From: DASYAE01 sp036501535 | GTDB lineage: Bacteria; Actinomycetota; Actinomycetes; Streptomycetales; Catenulisporaceae | DNA: 28,685 nucleotides | NCBI GenBank assembly: GCA_036501535.1 | Contig: DASYAE010000038.1 | Span: 1 to 28,685 of the forward strand | Direction: 5' to 3' | In this document: one piece after another, positions 1 to 6,900 of the stretch | Numbering within the stretch: position 1 is the first letter of the stretch | How the letters are laid out: each line of letters opens with the position of its first letter | Position numbers and translations under genes: made by a program | The notes under the pieces: model-generated | Seen by the model: only the letters and a program-made list of their open reading frames with translations | Told to the model about the DNA's origin: nothing | Databases searched by the model: none

Positions 1-354
1 GACCTGGAGAACGGCCTGTACTCCGGGGTCAACGCCGGCTTCAACTCCAACGACCCGACCATCTCCGACCGCTACACCACCGCCATGATCGAGGGCGGCG
101 CCAACCAGTGGGCGATCCTCGGCGGCAACGCCCAGTCCGGCGCGCTGGCCACCGACTACAGCGGAGCGCGCCCCAACGTCTCGGGCTACAACCCGATGCA
201 CAAGCAGGGCGCCATCATCCTGGGCACCGGCGGCGACAACAGCGACGGCGCGGTGGGCACCTTCTACGAAGGCGTGATGACCACCGGCTACGCCTCCGCC
301 GCCACCGAGGCCGCGGTCCAGGCCAACATCGTCGCAGCCGGATACGGCCACTAG
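1..354 (+). CDS. alpha-L-arabinofuranosidase, GH54 catalytic domain (3' part)
   Basis: Only the last 117 residues are visible; the 5' end lies outside the window. The reading frame starts with DLENGLYSG and contains NAQSGALATDYSGARP, KQGAIILGTGGDNS and GTFYEGVMTTGY, all characteristic of GH54 arabinofuranosidase B. In the fungal AkAbfB structure the nucleophile Glu (in DLENGL) and the acid/base Asp (in GGDNS) lie 76 residues apart; here the matching residues are 3 and 79 of the fragment, the same distance, so both catalytic residues appear to be retained. The protein stops right after ANIVAAGYGH, where the catalytic domain ends, so there is no C-terminal CBM42 arabinose-binding domain; any binding module must be N-terminal. 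The expected role is release of arabinofuranosyl residues from arabinan or arabinoxylan, probably secreted, though the signal peptide cannot be seen. It converges on the SDR gene across a strong hairpin. Confidence 0.9.
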   Translation, partial: DLENGLYSGVNAGFNSNDPTISDRYTTAMIEGGANQWAILGGNAQSGALATDYSGARPNVSGYNPMHKQGAIILGTGGDNSDGAVGTFYEGVMTTGYASAATEAAVQANIVAAGYGH

Positions 355-370
355 GCCGCCCGGCGCGACA

Positions 371-411
371 GCCGCGGGACGGGCCCAACCCCGCTCGGCC
401 CGTCCCGCGGC
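371..411. terminator. Bidirectional terminator hairpin
   Basis: A perfect 15-bp inverted repeat (GCCGCGGGACGGGCC at 371-385, its complement at 397-411) with an 11-nt loop lies between the stop codons of the GH54 gene and the convergent SDR gene. It has no U-tract, which is usual in high-GC actinomycetes. It most likely terminates transcription from both sides. Confidence 0.8.
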
Positions 412-434
412 CCCTCGCGCGAATCCGGCTGCGC

Positions 435-1178
435 TCAGTGCCCGAGCGCGGTCTCCTCGGCCATCACGCACGACATGCCGCCGTCCACGACGAGACAGGC
501 CCCGTTGATGTAGGAGGCCTCGTCGCCGGCGAGGAACGCGACCGCGGCGGCGACCTCCTCCGGCTCGGCGACCCGGCCCAGCGGATAGGCCCGTAGCAGG
601 GCGCTGAGCACGGCGGGATCGTCCCAGGCGTCCCGGGTCCGCTCGACCCGCACCAGCCCGGGCGCCACGGCGTTGCAGCGCACGCCGCGCGGGCCGTATT
701 CGACGGCTGCGTTGCGGGTGAAGGCGAGCAGCGCCGCCTTGGCCGCGGCGTACGGCGCGAACCCGCGCCGCGTGGAGAAGGCGTGCACGGAGGCGATGTT
801 GACGATGCTGCCCGGCCGGCCGGCGAGCCAGTCGACGAAGCGGCGGGTCAGCTGGACCGCGGCCTCGAAGGTCACCGCGGCGGTGCGGCTGAACGCGTCC
901 GCCGGCAGGTCGTCCAGCGGCCCCCGGATCTCGGCGAAGGCGGCGTTGACCAGGGTGTGCGGGACCGCGCCGAGGGACGCGGCGGCCCGCTCGACCGCGT
1001 CGAGGGTCGCCGGGTCGCCCACGTCGCCGCGCACGGTGGCCGGGTCCAGGACGTCGACCGTCACCACCGCCAGACCGCGCTCGGCCAGGTGCCGCGCGAC
1101 CGCCGCGCCGATGCCCCCGGCGCCGCCGGTGACCACCGCGCACCGCCGGGCTTCGCCCTGCTCTGATCCCTCGGCCAT
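435..1178 (-). CDS. SDR-family NAD(P)-dependent oxidoreductase
   Basis: A 247-residue short-chain dehydrogenase. It has the Rossmann glycine motif TGGAGGIG near the N-terminus, a cofactor-binding GDV, NAA in place of the usual NAG, the catalytic Ser in NIAS and the YAAAK catalytic pair, and ends with a typical YINGACLVVDGG. The ATG at 1178 is chosen because GGGAGGAG lies about 8 nt upstream; an upstream in-frame extension to 1283 has no ribosome site and no family similarity. This fold oxidises or reduces alcohols, sugars or acyl chains, and the substrate cannot be read from sequence. It runs towards the GH54 gene and is divergent from the ACT-domain gene, so it is probably a single-gene unit. 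A role in oxidising a sugar (arabinose, or a hexosamine feeding the downstream sugar-acid cluster) is possible but unsupported. Confidence 0.85.
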   Translation of the reverse strand: MAEGSEQGEARRCAVVTGGAGGIGAAVARHLAERGLAVVTVDVLDPATVRGDVGDPATLDAVERAAASLGAVPHTLVNAAFAEIRGPLDDLPADAFSRTAAVTFEAAVQLTRRFVDWLAGRPGSIVNIASVHAFSTRRGFAPYAAAKAALLAFTRNAAVEYGPRGVRCNAVAPGLVRVERTRDAWDDPAVLSALLRAYPLGRVAEPEEVAAAVAFLAGDEASYINGACLVVDGGMSCVMAEETALGH

Positions 1179-1296
1179 GGTGCACGCTCCTCCCGCTGGA
1201 TCCCCTTGGGCGTGCGCCCCGCTGCGCTGCGCCTCACCGGCGATCATCCCACGTAGCGCAAGATGTTGTGATGTAACTTTCACGGCCGGCCTCGCA

Positions 1297-1302
1297 TAGT
1301 CT
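1297..1302 (+). promoter_or_regulatory. Probable -10 box of a leaderless promoter
   Basis: TAGTCT (TANNNT type) ends 8 nt before the GTG at 1311, which places transcription start at or next to the start codon. There is no Shine-Dalgarno sequence before this GTG, so a leaderless mRNA is likely. No clear -35 box is seen. Confidence 0.4.
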
Positions 1303-1310
1303 TTACACGC

Positions 1311-2219
1311 GTGTCACGGCGATTCCCCGGCCGCGCAATGCGCCCGCGGCATCCTGAGCCCATGACGAAGAGCCCGCCCGGCAGACATCACCGGCACCTG
1401 ATCGAACTGGCATCGCTGCTGACCACGGCCGGTCTGGCCGACATGTTCGCGGACGCGTTCGGTGCCCGCACCCACGGCGCCGGCATCCTGATCGGCCTCG
1501 GCGCGGCCCTGGTCGCCGGCACCATCGCGCACCATCTCTGGCTAGGACGCGCAGGCCACGCGCCTCCGGCCGCGCACGCGGCACCCGAACCGGTCGTCGG
1601 CGCCATCTGGCGGCTGCGCACCGAGATCGACAACACTCCCGGACGCCTGGCCGTGCTCGCAGGGGCCCTCGCCGCGGTCGGCGCGAACATCCACGCGCTC
1701 CAAGTCCACCCGACCGGCGCCGGCGTCATCGACGAGATCCTCGTCGAGACGCCCGCGACGACCAGCGCCGAGCACCTCTGCGCGGCGCTGCGCGCGGTCG
1801 GCGGCCGCGCGGCGCACGCCGCGCCGACCGACGTACTCGCCCTCGCCGACGCACCGGCTCATGCGCTCGGCCTCGCCGCGCGCCTCGCGCTGCGGCCGGA
1901 GGCGCTGCCCGAGGTGCTCGCCGACCTGCTCGGCGCCGAGCGCGTCGACCAGTGCGCCGAAGACGCCGGTCCGGCCCGGGCGAGCCGGACGGGCCGCCTC
2001 GAACCCGCCGACCGCATCGACGGCACGACGCTGCACCTGCGCGGCCCGGCCGGCCGCCACCTCGTCGCACGCCGACCGGGAGTCCCGTTCACCGCTACCG
2101 AACTGGCCCGCGCCCGGGCCATGGCCGACCTCGTCGAGGCCTGCCAGGCGCCGGCCGACCGCATCGACGCCGCCCGCATCGACGCCGCCCGCCGCGCCGC
2201 GTGGGTCGGGTTCGGCTGA
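1311..2219 (+). CDS. Membrane-associated ACT-domain protein with possible GAF-like C-terminus
   Basis: A 302-residue protein. Residues about 55-80 (GILIGLGAALVAGTIAHHLWL) are a single hydrophobic, probably membrane-spanning segment. An ACT domain follows at about 100-165 (IDNTPGRLAVLAGALAAVGANIHALQV), the fold that binds small ligands such as amino acids in metabolic and regulatory proteins. The C-terminal third ends in FTATELARARAMADLVEA, reminiscent of the last helix of GAF domains, but the rest of that domain is degenerate. No enzymatic domain is recognisable. The GTG at 1311 is preferred because of the -10 box just upstream; an in-frame ATG at 1362 is the alternative, also without a good ribosome site. 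It is followed 58 nt later by the methyltransferase-like gene, perhaps co-transcribed. A ligand-sensing role is an inference. Confidence 0.65.
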   Translation: MSRRFPGRAMRPRHPEPMTKSPPGRHHRHLIELASLLTTAGLADMFADAFGARTHGAGILIGLGAALVAGTIAHHLWLGRAGHAPPAAHAAPEPVVGAIWRLRTEIDNTPGRLAVLAGALAAVGANIHALQVHPTGAGVIDEILVETPATTSAEHLCAALRAVGGRAAHAAPTDVLALADAPAHALGLAARLALRPEALPEVLADLLGAERVDQCAEDAGPARASRTGRLEPADRIDGTTLHLRGPAGRHLVARRPGVPFTATELARARAMADLVEACQAPADRIDAARIDAARRAAWVGFG

Positions 2220-2277
2220 CCGGCGGACCCGGCCGGCCGAGTGGCGGACCGGAGCGGCAGCCGGGAGTCTGGGCCAC

Positions 2278-2826
2278 ATGAGAGCGGTCGAACTGGTCTT
2301 CCTCGTCGGCTGGGTCGTGTTCTGGATCGGCTGGTTCGCCGCGGCCGGGTGGAGCAAGCCGGGACGCCAGGACCTGGGCAGGTTCGGCGGGATGCGGGTG
2401 GCGATCCTCGTCGTCGCCGTCGTCGTGGCCCGGTTCACGGCCGTGCGCGGCCACGCGGTGGTCGACGACCCCTGGCTGCACGGCGTCGGGCTCGCCCTGT
2501 TCGCCGCCGGGCTGGGACTCGCGATCTGGGCGCGGGTCTACATCGGCCGCAACTGGGGCACCCCGATGTCGCAGAAGGCCGATCCGGACCTGGTCACCTC
2601 AGGGCCCTACCGGTGGGTCCGGCACCCCATCTACTCCGGCGTCATCCTCGCGATGATCGGCACGGCGGTGGCGCTCAGCCCGGTCTGGCTGGTGTCGGTC
2701 GCGATCGTCGGCGGCTACTTCGTCTTCAGCGCGACCCGTGAGGAGCGCTACCTCGTGCAGCGCTTCCCGGATACGTACCCGGCCTACAAGCGTTCGACCA
2801 AGATGCTGGTCCCGTTCCTGTTCTGA
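2278..2826 (+). CDS. Isoprenylcysteine carboxyl methyltransferase-like membrane protein
   Basis: A 182-residue integral membrane protein with about four to five hydrophobic segments (about 5-23, 40-55, 62-85, 122-150). It contains the motif GPYRWVRHPIYSG at about 110-122, the S-adenosylmethionine/substrate signature of the ICMT/PEMT superfamily (PF04140/PF04191), and the terminal EERYLVQRFPDTYPAYKRSTKMLVPFLF, also typical. Bacterial members methylate small hydrophobic or lipid-like substrates that are mostly unknown; protein prenylcysteine is not expected in this host. The ATG at 2278 is chosen because the membrane domain begins at once and GGGAG lies about 12 nt upstream. The stop codon lies inside a 14-bp tandem duplication. 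Confidence 0.8.
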   Translation: MRAVELVFLVGWVVFWIGWFAAAGWSKPGRQDLGRFGGMRVAILVVAVVVARFTAVRGHAVVDDPWLHGVGLALFAAGLGLAIWARVYIGRNWGTPMSQKADPDLVTSGPYRWVRHPIYSGVILAMIGTAVALSPVWLVSVAIVGGYFVFSATREERYLVQRFPDTYPAYKRSTKMLVPFLF

Positions 2827-2848
2827 CCGTGCTCTTCTGACCGTGCTC
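2821..2848. repeat. 14-bp tandem duplication across a stop codon
   Basis: TTCTGACCGTGCTC occurs twice head to tail (2821-2834, 2835-2848), followed by a decayed third start (TTTTGACTCC). The first copy includes the last Phe codon and the TGA stop of the methyltransferase-like gene, so the stop is duplicated without changing the protein. It looks like recent replication slippage. Confidence 0.85.
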
Positions 2849-3041
2849 TTTTGACTCCGGTCCGGATTCGGCGCCGTGTCACTTCCCGCGGCCCGGCGCC
2901 CGATCCGCAGCACGCATGCTTGACACCTGACACCCGCAGGCGAACCGGCCCGAGTTGGTTACGGCCTGCGGCTTCCGGCGCGGCCCGGCGGCATTTACCT
3001 TCATGCCACCCTCGCTTCTCCGAACACCCGCAGGAGCGCCC

Positions 3042-4568
3042 GTGTCCGCCCCGCTCGATCAAGCCCCGCCGTCCCCGACCTCCCTCGAGACCGCCGACCA
3101 GGAGCGCGCCGACGCCGCGCAGCTCGCCTCGCTCGGCTACCGGCAGCGGCTGACCCGCTCGCTCGGCCTGTTCTCCAACTTCGCCGTCGGATTCACCTAC
3201 CTCTCCCCGCTGGTCGGCGTCTACTCGCTGTTCGGCTACGGCCTGGCCACCGGCGGGCCCGCCTTCTTCTGGACCATCCCGATCGTGATGGCGGGCCAGC
3301 TGCTGGTCCTGCTCACCTTCGCCGAGATCGCCTCGCAGTACCCGATCGCCGGCGGCGTCTTCCAGTGGGCCAAACGGCTGATCGGGCCGCGCTACGCCTG
3401 GTTCTCCGGCTGGATGTACGTCTGGGCGCTGCTGGTCACCACCGCCTCCATCGCCTTCCCGGTGGCCACCTACGCCGGGCCGCTGCTCGGCTTCAACCCC
3501 ACGTACTGGACTACCGTAATCACGGCCTTGATTGTGATTGCCGTGACCACGACGGTGAACCTCTTCGGCACCCGCGTCCTGGCGTTCGCCGCCCGCATCG
3601 GCGTCGGCGTCGAGATCCTCGGCACCGTCGTGCTCGGCCTCTACCTGCTGCTGTTCCACCACCACGAGCCCGCCGGCTCGATCTTCCACACGGCGGGGGC
3701 GACCAGCTCCGGCGGGGGCTACTTCGGCGCGTTCCTGGCCGCGGCCCTGTTCGCGGTCTGGATTTTCTACGGCTTCGAGGCCTGCGGCGACATCGCCGAG
3801 GAGGTCAAGGACCCCTCGCGCAAGATCCCGCGGGCCATGTGGATGACGCTCGGGGTCGGCGGCCTGGCCACGGTCGTGCTGACCCTCGGGCTGACCTACG
3901 CGGTGCCGAGCTTCGGCGACGTGATCAGCGGCAAGGACGCGAACCCGGTCAACACCGTGCTCGACGCGGACCTCGGCTCGGGCGGCTCGAAGATCGCGCT
4001 GGCCCTGATCGTGCTCGGATACGCCTCGTGCACGCTGGCCATCCAGGCCGCGGCGACCCGGCTGGTCTACTCCTTCGGCCGGGACGGGGTGATCGCCGGC
4101 GGCCGGGCGCTGGCCCGCCTGCACCCGCGCCTCCACATGCCGCTCGGCGCGATCGCGGTGACCGGGCTGATCCCGGCCGTCATCGTGTTCCTGCCCAGCG
4201 CCACCGTGGACCGCATCATCACCTTCGCCGTGGTCGGCATCTATGTCGGGTTCCAGTGCGTCGTGCTGGCCGCGGTCGTCGCGCGGGCCCGCGGCTGGCG
4301 GCCGGCCGGCTCGTTCACCCTCGGCCGGCTCGGCTGGTGGGTGAACATCGGCGGGCTCGTCTACGGCGTGACCGCGATCGTGGTGCTGTCGTGGAAGACC
4401 CCGCCGCTGGGCAGCTCCTTCTTCGACCGCTGGCTCGTGCCGATCTCGGTCGGCATCATCGCCGTGGCCGGGCTGCTCTACCTGCTGCTGGCGCGGCCGA
4501 AGGAGAACATCGCGGCCGAGGACCGGGCTGCGGACACGGCGACCGCGGGCGCGGGCGCCAGCGCCTGA
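3042..4568 (+). CDS. APC-superfamily amino-acid/amine permease
   Basis: A 508-residue permease with about 12 hydrophobic segments from about residue 40 to 485. FSNFAVGFTYLSPLVGVYSL in the first segment, FAEIASQYPIAGGVFQW and YGFEACGDIAEEVKDPSRKIPRAM are hallmarks of the amino acid/choline transporter branch (GABA, choline and polyamine permeases) of the APC superfamily. It imports an amino acid or amine by proton or cation symport; the substrate is unknown. The GTG at 3042 is chosen because CAGGAG lies 6 nt upstream and a TACCTT -10-like box at 2996-3001 would start transcription near 3008; an ATG at 3003 would then lie before the transcript. It is transcribed alone. A second permease of the same branch lies at 21971-23521, in an operon that suggests amine uptake. 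Confidence 0.88.
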   Translation: MSAPLDQAPPSPTSLETADQERADAAQLASLGYRQRLTRSLGLFSNFAVGFTYLSPLVGVYSLFGYGLATGGPAFFWTIPIVMAGQLLVLLTFAEIASQYPIAGGVFQWAKRLIGPRYAWFSGWMYVWALLVTTASIAFPVATYAGPLLGFNPTYWTTVITALIVIAVTTTVNLFGTRVLAFAARIGVGVEILGTVVLGLYLLLFHHHEPAGSIFHTAGATSSGGGYFGAFLAAALFAVWIFYGFEACGDIAEEVKDPSRKIPRAMWMTLGVGGLATVVLTLGLTYAVPSFGDVISGKDANPVNTVLDADLGSGGSKIALALIVLGYASCTLAIQAAATRLVYSFGRDGVIAGGRALARLHPRLHMPLGAIAVTGLIPAVIVFLPSATVDRIITFAVVGIYVGFQCVVLAAVVARARGWRPAGSFTLGRLGWWVNIGGLVYGVTAIVVLSWKTPPLGSSFFDRWLVPISVGIIAVAGLLYLLLARPKENIAAEDRAADTATAGAGASA

Positions 4569-4569
4569 G

Positions 4570-4612
4570 GCCGCCGCGCGGGAAGGAACGCGGGCCCGTG
4601 GGCCGCGGCGGC
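4570..4612 (+). terminator. Candidate terminator after the APC permease
   Basis: A GC-only inverted repeat (GCCGCCGCG at 4570-4578 and CGCGGCGGC at 4604-4612) begins 2 nt after the permease stop; its 25-nt loop can form a further small stem. There is no T-tract. It is plausible as a high-GC terminator. Confidence 0.4.
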
Positions 4613-4675
4613 AGAGGCGGTCGGTTCCGTCCGCTTGACGCCGCCGCGGCCTGCGCGCCGGGCGCTCGTCCGCGA

Positions 4676-4681
4676 TAACTT
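4676..4681 (+). promoter_or_regulatory. -10 box of a probable leaderless promoter
   Basis: TAACTT (TANNNT) lies exactly 6 nt before the GTG at 4688, so transcription should start at the G of the start codon. There is no Shine-Dalgarno sequence upstream of this GTG, which fits leaderless translation. Confidence 0.5.
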
Positions 4682-4687
4682 GACCGG

Positions 4688-5878
4688 GTGATCAATGCGC
4701 AGAGCGCCGCGGGCGGTTCCGGGCCGCGGGAATCGGACACCTGGCGGATCGTCGTCGGCTGCTACACGGAAGGCGTCGACGCGCCGGCCGATGTGCGCGA
4801 ACCCGGGCACGGCGTGACGGTCGCCGAGTTCTCCGCGGCGGACGGCTCGTTCACCCGCGTGGGTTCGGCCTACGCGCCCGAGGCGTCGTTCACGGCGCTG
4901 CATCCCTCGGGCGAGGTGCTGTACGCCGTGCGTGAAGACGAGAAAGACGGTGCCGTCGCGGCCTTTCGGCTCGCCGGTCGCTCTGATGGCCCATCAGCGT
5001 CAGGCGACGCGGTGCTCACCCGACTGGGGGAGTGGCCGACGCGCGGCGGCTGGCCCTGCTACATCTCGATCGACGCCGCCGGCCGGTATCTGCTGGCCGC
5101 CAACTACGCCACCGGCAGCATCGCAGTGCTCCCGATCGAGCCGGACGGCAGCCTCGGCGAGCCGGTCCACGTCGAGCAGCACACCGGCTCCGGGCCAAAC
5201 GCCGACCGCCAGGCCGGGCCGCACGCGCACATGGTCCTGCCCGACCCGTCGGGCGCCGCCGTGCTCGCGGTCGACCTCGGCACCGACAGCCTCTACGCCT
5301 ACGAGCTCGACGAGGCCTCCGGACGCCTGACACAGCGCGCGCAGAACCGCATGCAGGCCGGCTCCGGACCGCGTCATCTTGTCTTCCACCCGTCCGGCCG
5401 ACTGCTCTACCTGACCAACGAGCTCGGCAGCACCGTCTCGCTGTGCACATACGACGCGCCGACCGGCCGGATCGAGCAGGTGGCGCAGATTCCGGCCGTC
5501 CCGGCGACAGACGACGCTGCGTCAGATGGGGGAGCGGCGGTCCCCAGCGCGATCCCCAACGCAGTCCAGAACTTGCCGGCGGGCATCGTCATTGCGCCGG
5601 ACGGCGGACGCGTCTACTGGTCCAACCGGGGGGACGAGTCGATCGTCGGCTACCGCAGCGGCCCGAACGCAGAGCTCGCCGAGCCGCTGGGCCGCTGGTC
5701 CTGCGGCGGCAACTGGCCCCGCCACCTGGAGTTCACCCCGGACGGCCGCGTTCTGCTGTGCGCGAACCAGAAATCCGGCACCGTGACCGCGTTCCGGGTG
5801 AACCCCCAGGACGGCTCGCTCAGCCCGCTCGGCCCTGGCCTGGCGGCGCCCGGCGTGGCCCACGTGCTCGTGATCTGA
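4688..5878 (+). CDS. Lactonase-family seven-bladed beta-propeller protein (6-phosphogluconolactonase-like)
   Basis: A 396-residue protein of the PF10282 lactonase family (YbhE/Pgl-type and eukaryotic lactonizing-enzyme relatives). Propeller blades are marked by recurring motifs: FTALHPSGEVLYAVRE, GRYLLAANYATGSIAVLPI, GPRHLVFHPSGRLLYLTNE, LPAGIVIAPDGGRVYWSNRGD and WPRHLEFTPDGRVLLCANQKSGTVTAFRV. There is no signal peptide, so it is cytoplasmic. Members hydrolyse aldonolactones to aldonic acids; the exact sugar (6-phosphoglucono-, glucono- or an amino-sugar lactone) cannot be told from sequence. The start is the GTG at 4688, supported by a -10 box 6 nt upstream. The gene stands alone and converges with the ArsR-AHSA1 gene, only 30 nt stop to stop. 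Its position about 1 kb before the sugar-acid catabolic cluster makes a lactone-opening role there possible. Confidence 0.82.
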   Translation: MINAQSAAGGSGPRESDTWRIVVGCYTEGVDAPADVREPGHGVTVAEFSAADGSFTRVGSAYAPEASFTALHPSGEVLYAVREDEKDGAVAAFRLAGRSDGPSASGDAVLTRLGEWPTRGGWPCYISIDAAGRYLLAANYATGSIAVLPIEPDGSLGEPVHVEQHTGSGPNADRQAGPHAHMVLPDPSGAAVLAVDLGTDSLYAYELDEASGRLTQRAQNRMQAGSGPRHLVFHPSGRLLYLTNELGSTVSLCTYDAPTGRIEQVAQIPAVPATDDAASDGGAAVPSAIPNAVQNLPAGIVIAPDGGRVYWSNRGDESIVGYRSGPNAELAEPLGRWSCGGNWPRHLEFTPDGRVLLCANQKSGTVTAFRVNPQDGSLSPLGPGLAAPGVAHVLVI

Positions 5879-5908
5879 CGCGGCGTTGTCGTGCCCTGAC
5901 CGGGCGGG

Positions 5909-6700
5909 TCAGTCGTCGGCCGGCAGCGGTTCGCCGGTCTCCAGCAGCGTCTTCAGGCTCGCCACCACGTTCGGCCAGCCGTAGCTGACCATCTCGGCCA
6001 GGACCGATCCGGGGTCGAAGCCGTCGTGCACGACGGTGAGCTTCACGACCTGCGCGGTCTCCTCGATCGTGAAGGTGACCTTCGAGCGGGCCTCGCCGGA
6101 GAGCCGGGCGAGCAGCTCGTCGTCCCAGCCGAAGCGTTTGGCGAGTTCCGGGGTGACGGAGTGCCAGGTGTAGGAGAGCCGGCTGTAGGGCTCGGCCTCC
6201 AGCACGACCTGCTCCGGGTCGCTGATCAGCACGCCGTGGTTGTTCCAGGTCATCGGCGAGCCGACGGCCCAGTCCGTCTCGAACTCCGTGGCCCAGTACT
6301 GGCGGGTGAAGGCGGGCTCGATCAGCGCCTGCCAGAGCTTTTGCGGGGTGGTGCGGATGTAGGTGGTGTAGACGAAGGTCGGCGCGTCCATCGGGGTCTC
6401 CTCCAGGGCGAGTTTCAGGTCGGCCAGGGCTTGGACCCTGGCGCGGTCGTAGCGGCTGATCCACCGGTGGGCGATCTCGTGCACCGGCGCGGCGTTGAGG
6501 TAGTGCAGCTTCTCCCGGCCCCGTCGCACGGTGGTGACGAGCCCGGCGCCCTCCAGCACCGCGAGGTGCTTGCTGACGGACTGCCTGGCCATCTCGAGTC
6601 CGGCGCACAGCTCGCGCAGCGTCTGCCCGTTGCGGGCGTTGAGCGAGTCGAGCAGCGCGCGCCGGCTCGGATCGGCCAGGGCCTTGAACACCTCGTCCAT
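5909..6700 (-). CDS. ArsR-family HTH / AHSA1 (SRPBCC) fusion regulator
   Basis: A 263-residue two-domain protein. Residues 1-95 are an ArsR-type winged helix (FKALADPSRRALLDSL, recognition helix region ARQSVSKHLAVLEGAGLV, wing RRGREKLHYLNA). No Cys-rich metal site of the classical arsenic sensors is seen. Residues about 108-255 form an SRPBCC/AHSA1 domain (TYIRTTPQKLWQALIEPAFTRQYW, SRLSYTW, LTVVHDGF), a helix-grip fold with a hydrophobic ligand cavity. A one-component sensor in which the cavity domain receives the ligand is the likely design. The ATG at 6700 is chosen because GAGG lies 6 nt upstream; a GTG 6 nt earlier would overlap that site. The promoter carries paired palindromes that imply autorepression. 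No target gene is adjacent except the convergent lactonase. Confidence 0.88.
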   Translation of the reverse strand: MDEVFKALADPSRRALLDSLNARNGQTLRELCAGLEMARQSVSKHLAVLEGAGLVTTVRRGREKLHYLNAAPVHEIAHRWISRYDRARVQALADLKLALEETPMDAPTFVYTTYIRTTPQKLWQALIEPAFTRQYWATEFETDWAVGSPMTWNNHGVLISDPEQVVLEAEPYSRLSYTWHSVTPELAKRFGWDDELLARLSGEARSKVTFTIEETAQVVKLTVVHDGFDPGSVLAEMVSYGWPNVVASLKTLLETGEPLPADD

Positions 6701-6732
6701 GCCCACCCTCGTGCGGGGTTGCCGGTCAATAT

Positions 6733-6782
6733 GCAGCCGTTCGGCTGCCTTTAACTTAGGCAGCCGAACGGCTGCCTGTCAA
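6733..6782 (-). promoter_or_regulatory. Autoregulated promoter with double palindromic operator (ArsR-AHSA1)
   Basis: Read on the minus strand, TTGACA (6782-6777) and TAAGTT (6758-6753) are separated by 18 nt. The whole spacer is one palindromic operator (core GCAGCCG-NN-CGGCTGC, inside 6759-6776). A second copy (6733-6749) covers the expected transcription start. The two copies are exact reverse complements over 17 bp with a 9-bp spacer that holds the -10 box. A dimer on each copy would block RNA polymerase on both sides of the -10 box. Confidence 0.85.
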
Positions 6783-6900
6783 GGCGCAACCGATCACGCC
6801 GTATCCGTGCCCCAAATGGGAATATCAGCCCGGATTAGCCCTACTGGGGGAGATCTGCCGAGCCGGGCAGGCGAACGCACCAGGCGCGACGCCGACGCGA

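Noticed and set aside
2784..4136. A 450-codon open frame antisense to the APC permease
   Set aside because: Low-complexity Gly/Arg/Glu/Asp-rich translation with no domain; an expected by-product of high GC opposite a clearly coding permease.
5879..5908. Terminator between lactonase and the ArsR-AHSA1 gene
   Set aside because: Only short, weak complementarity (CCCTGACCGGGCGGG region) was visible; not enough to call.
6783..6900. Terminator after the GH20 gene
   Set aside because: No stable stem of useful length found in this 118-nt gap.
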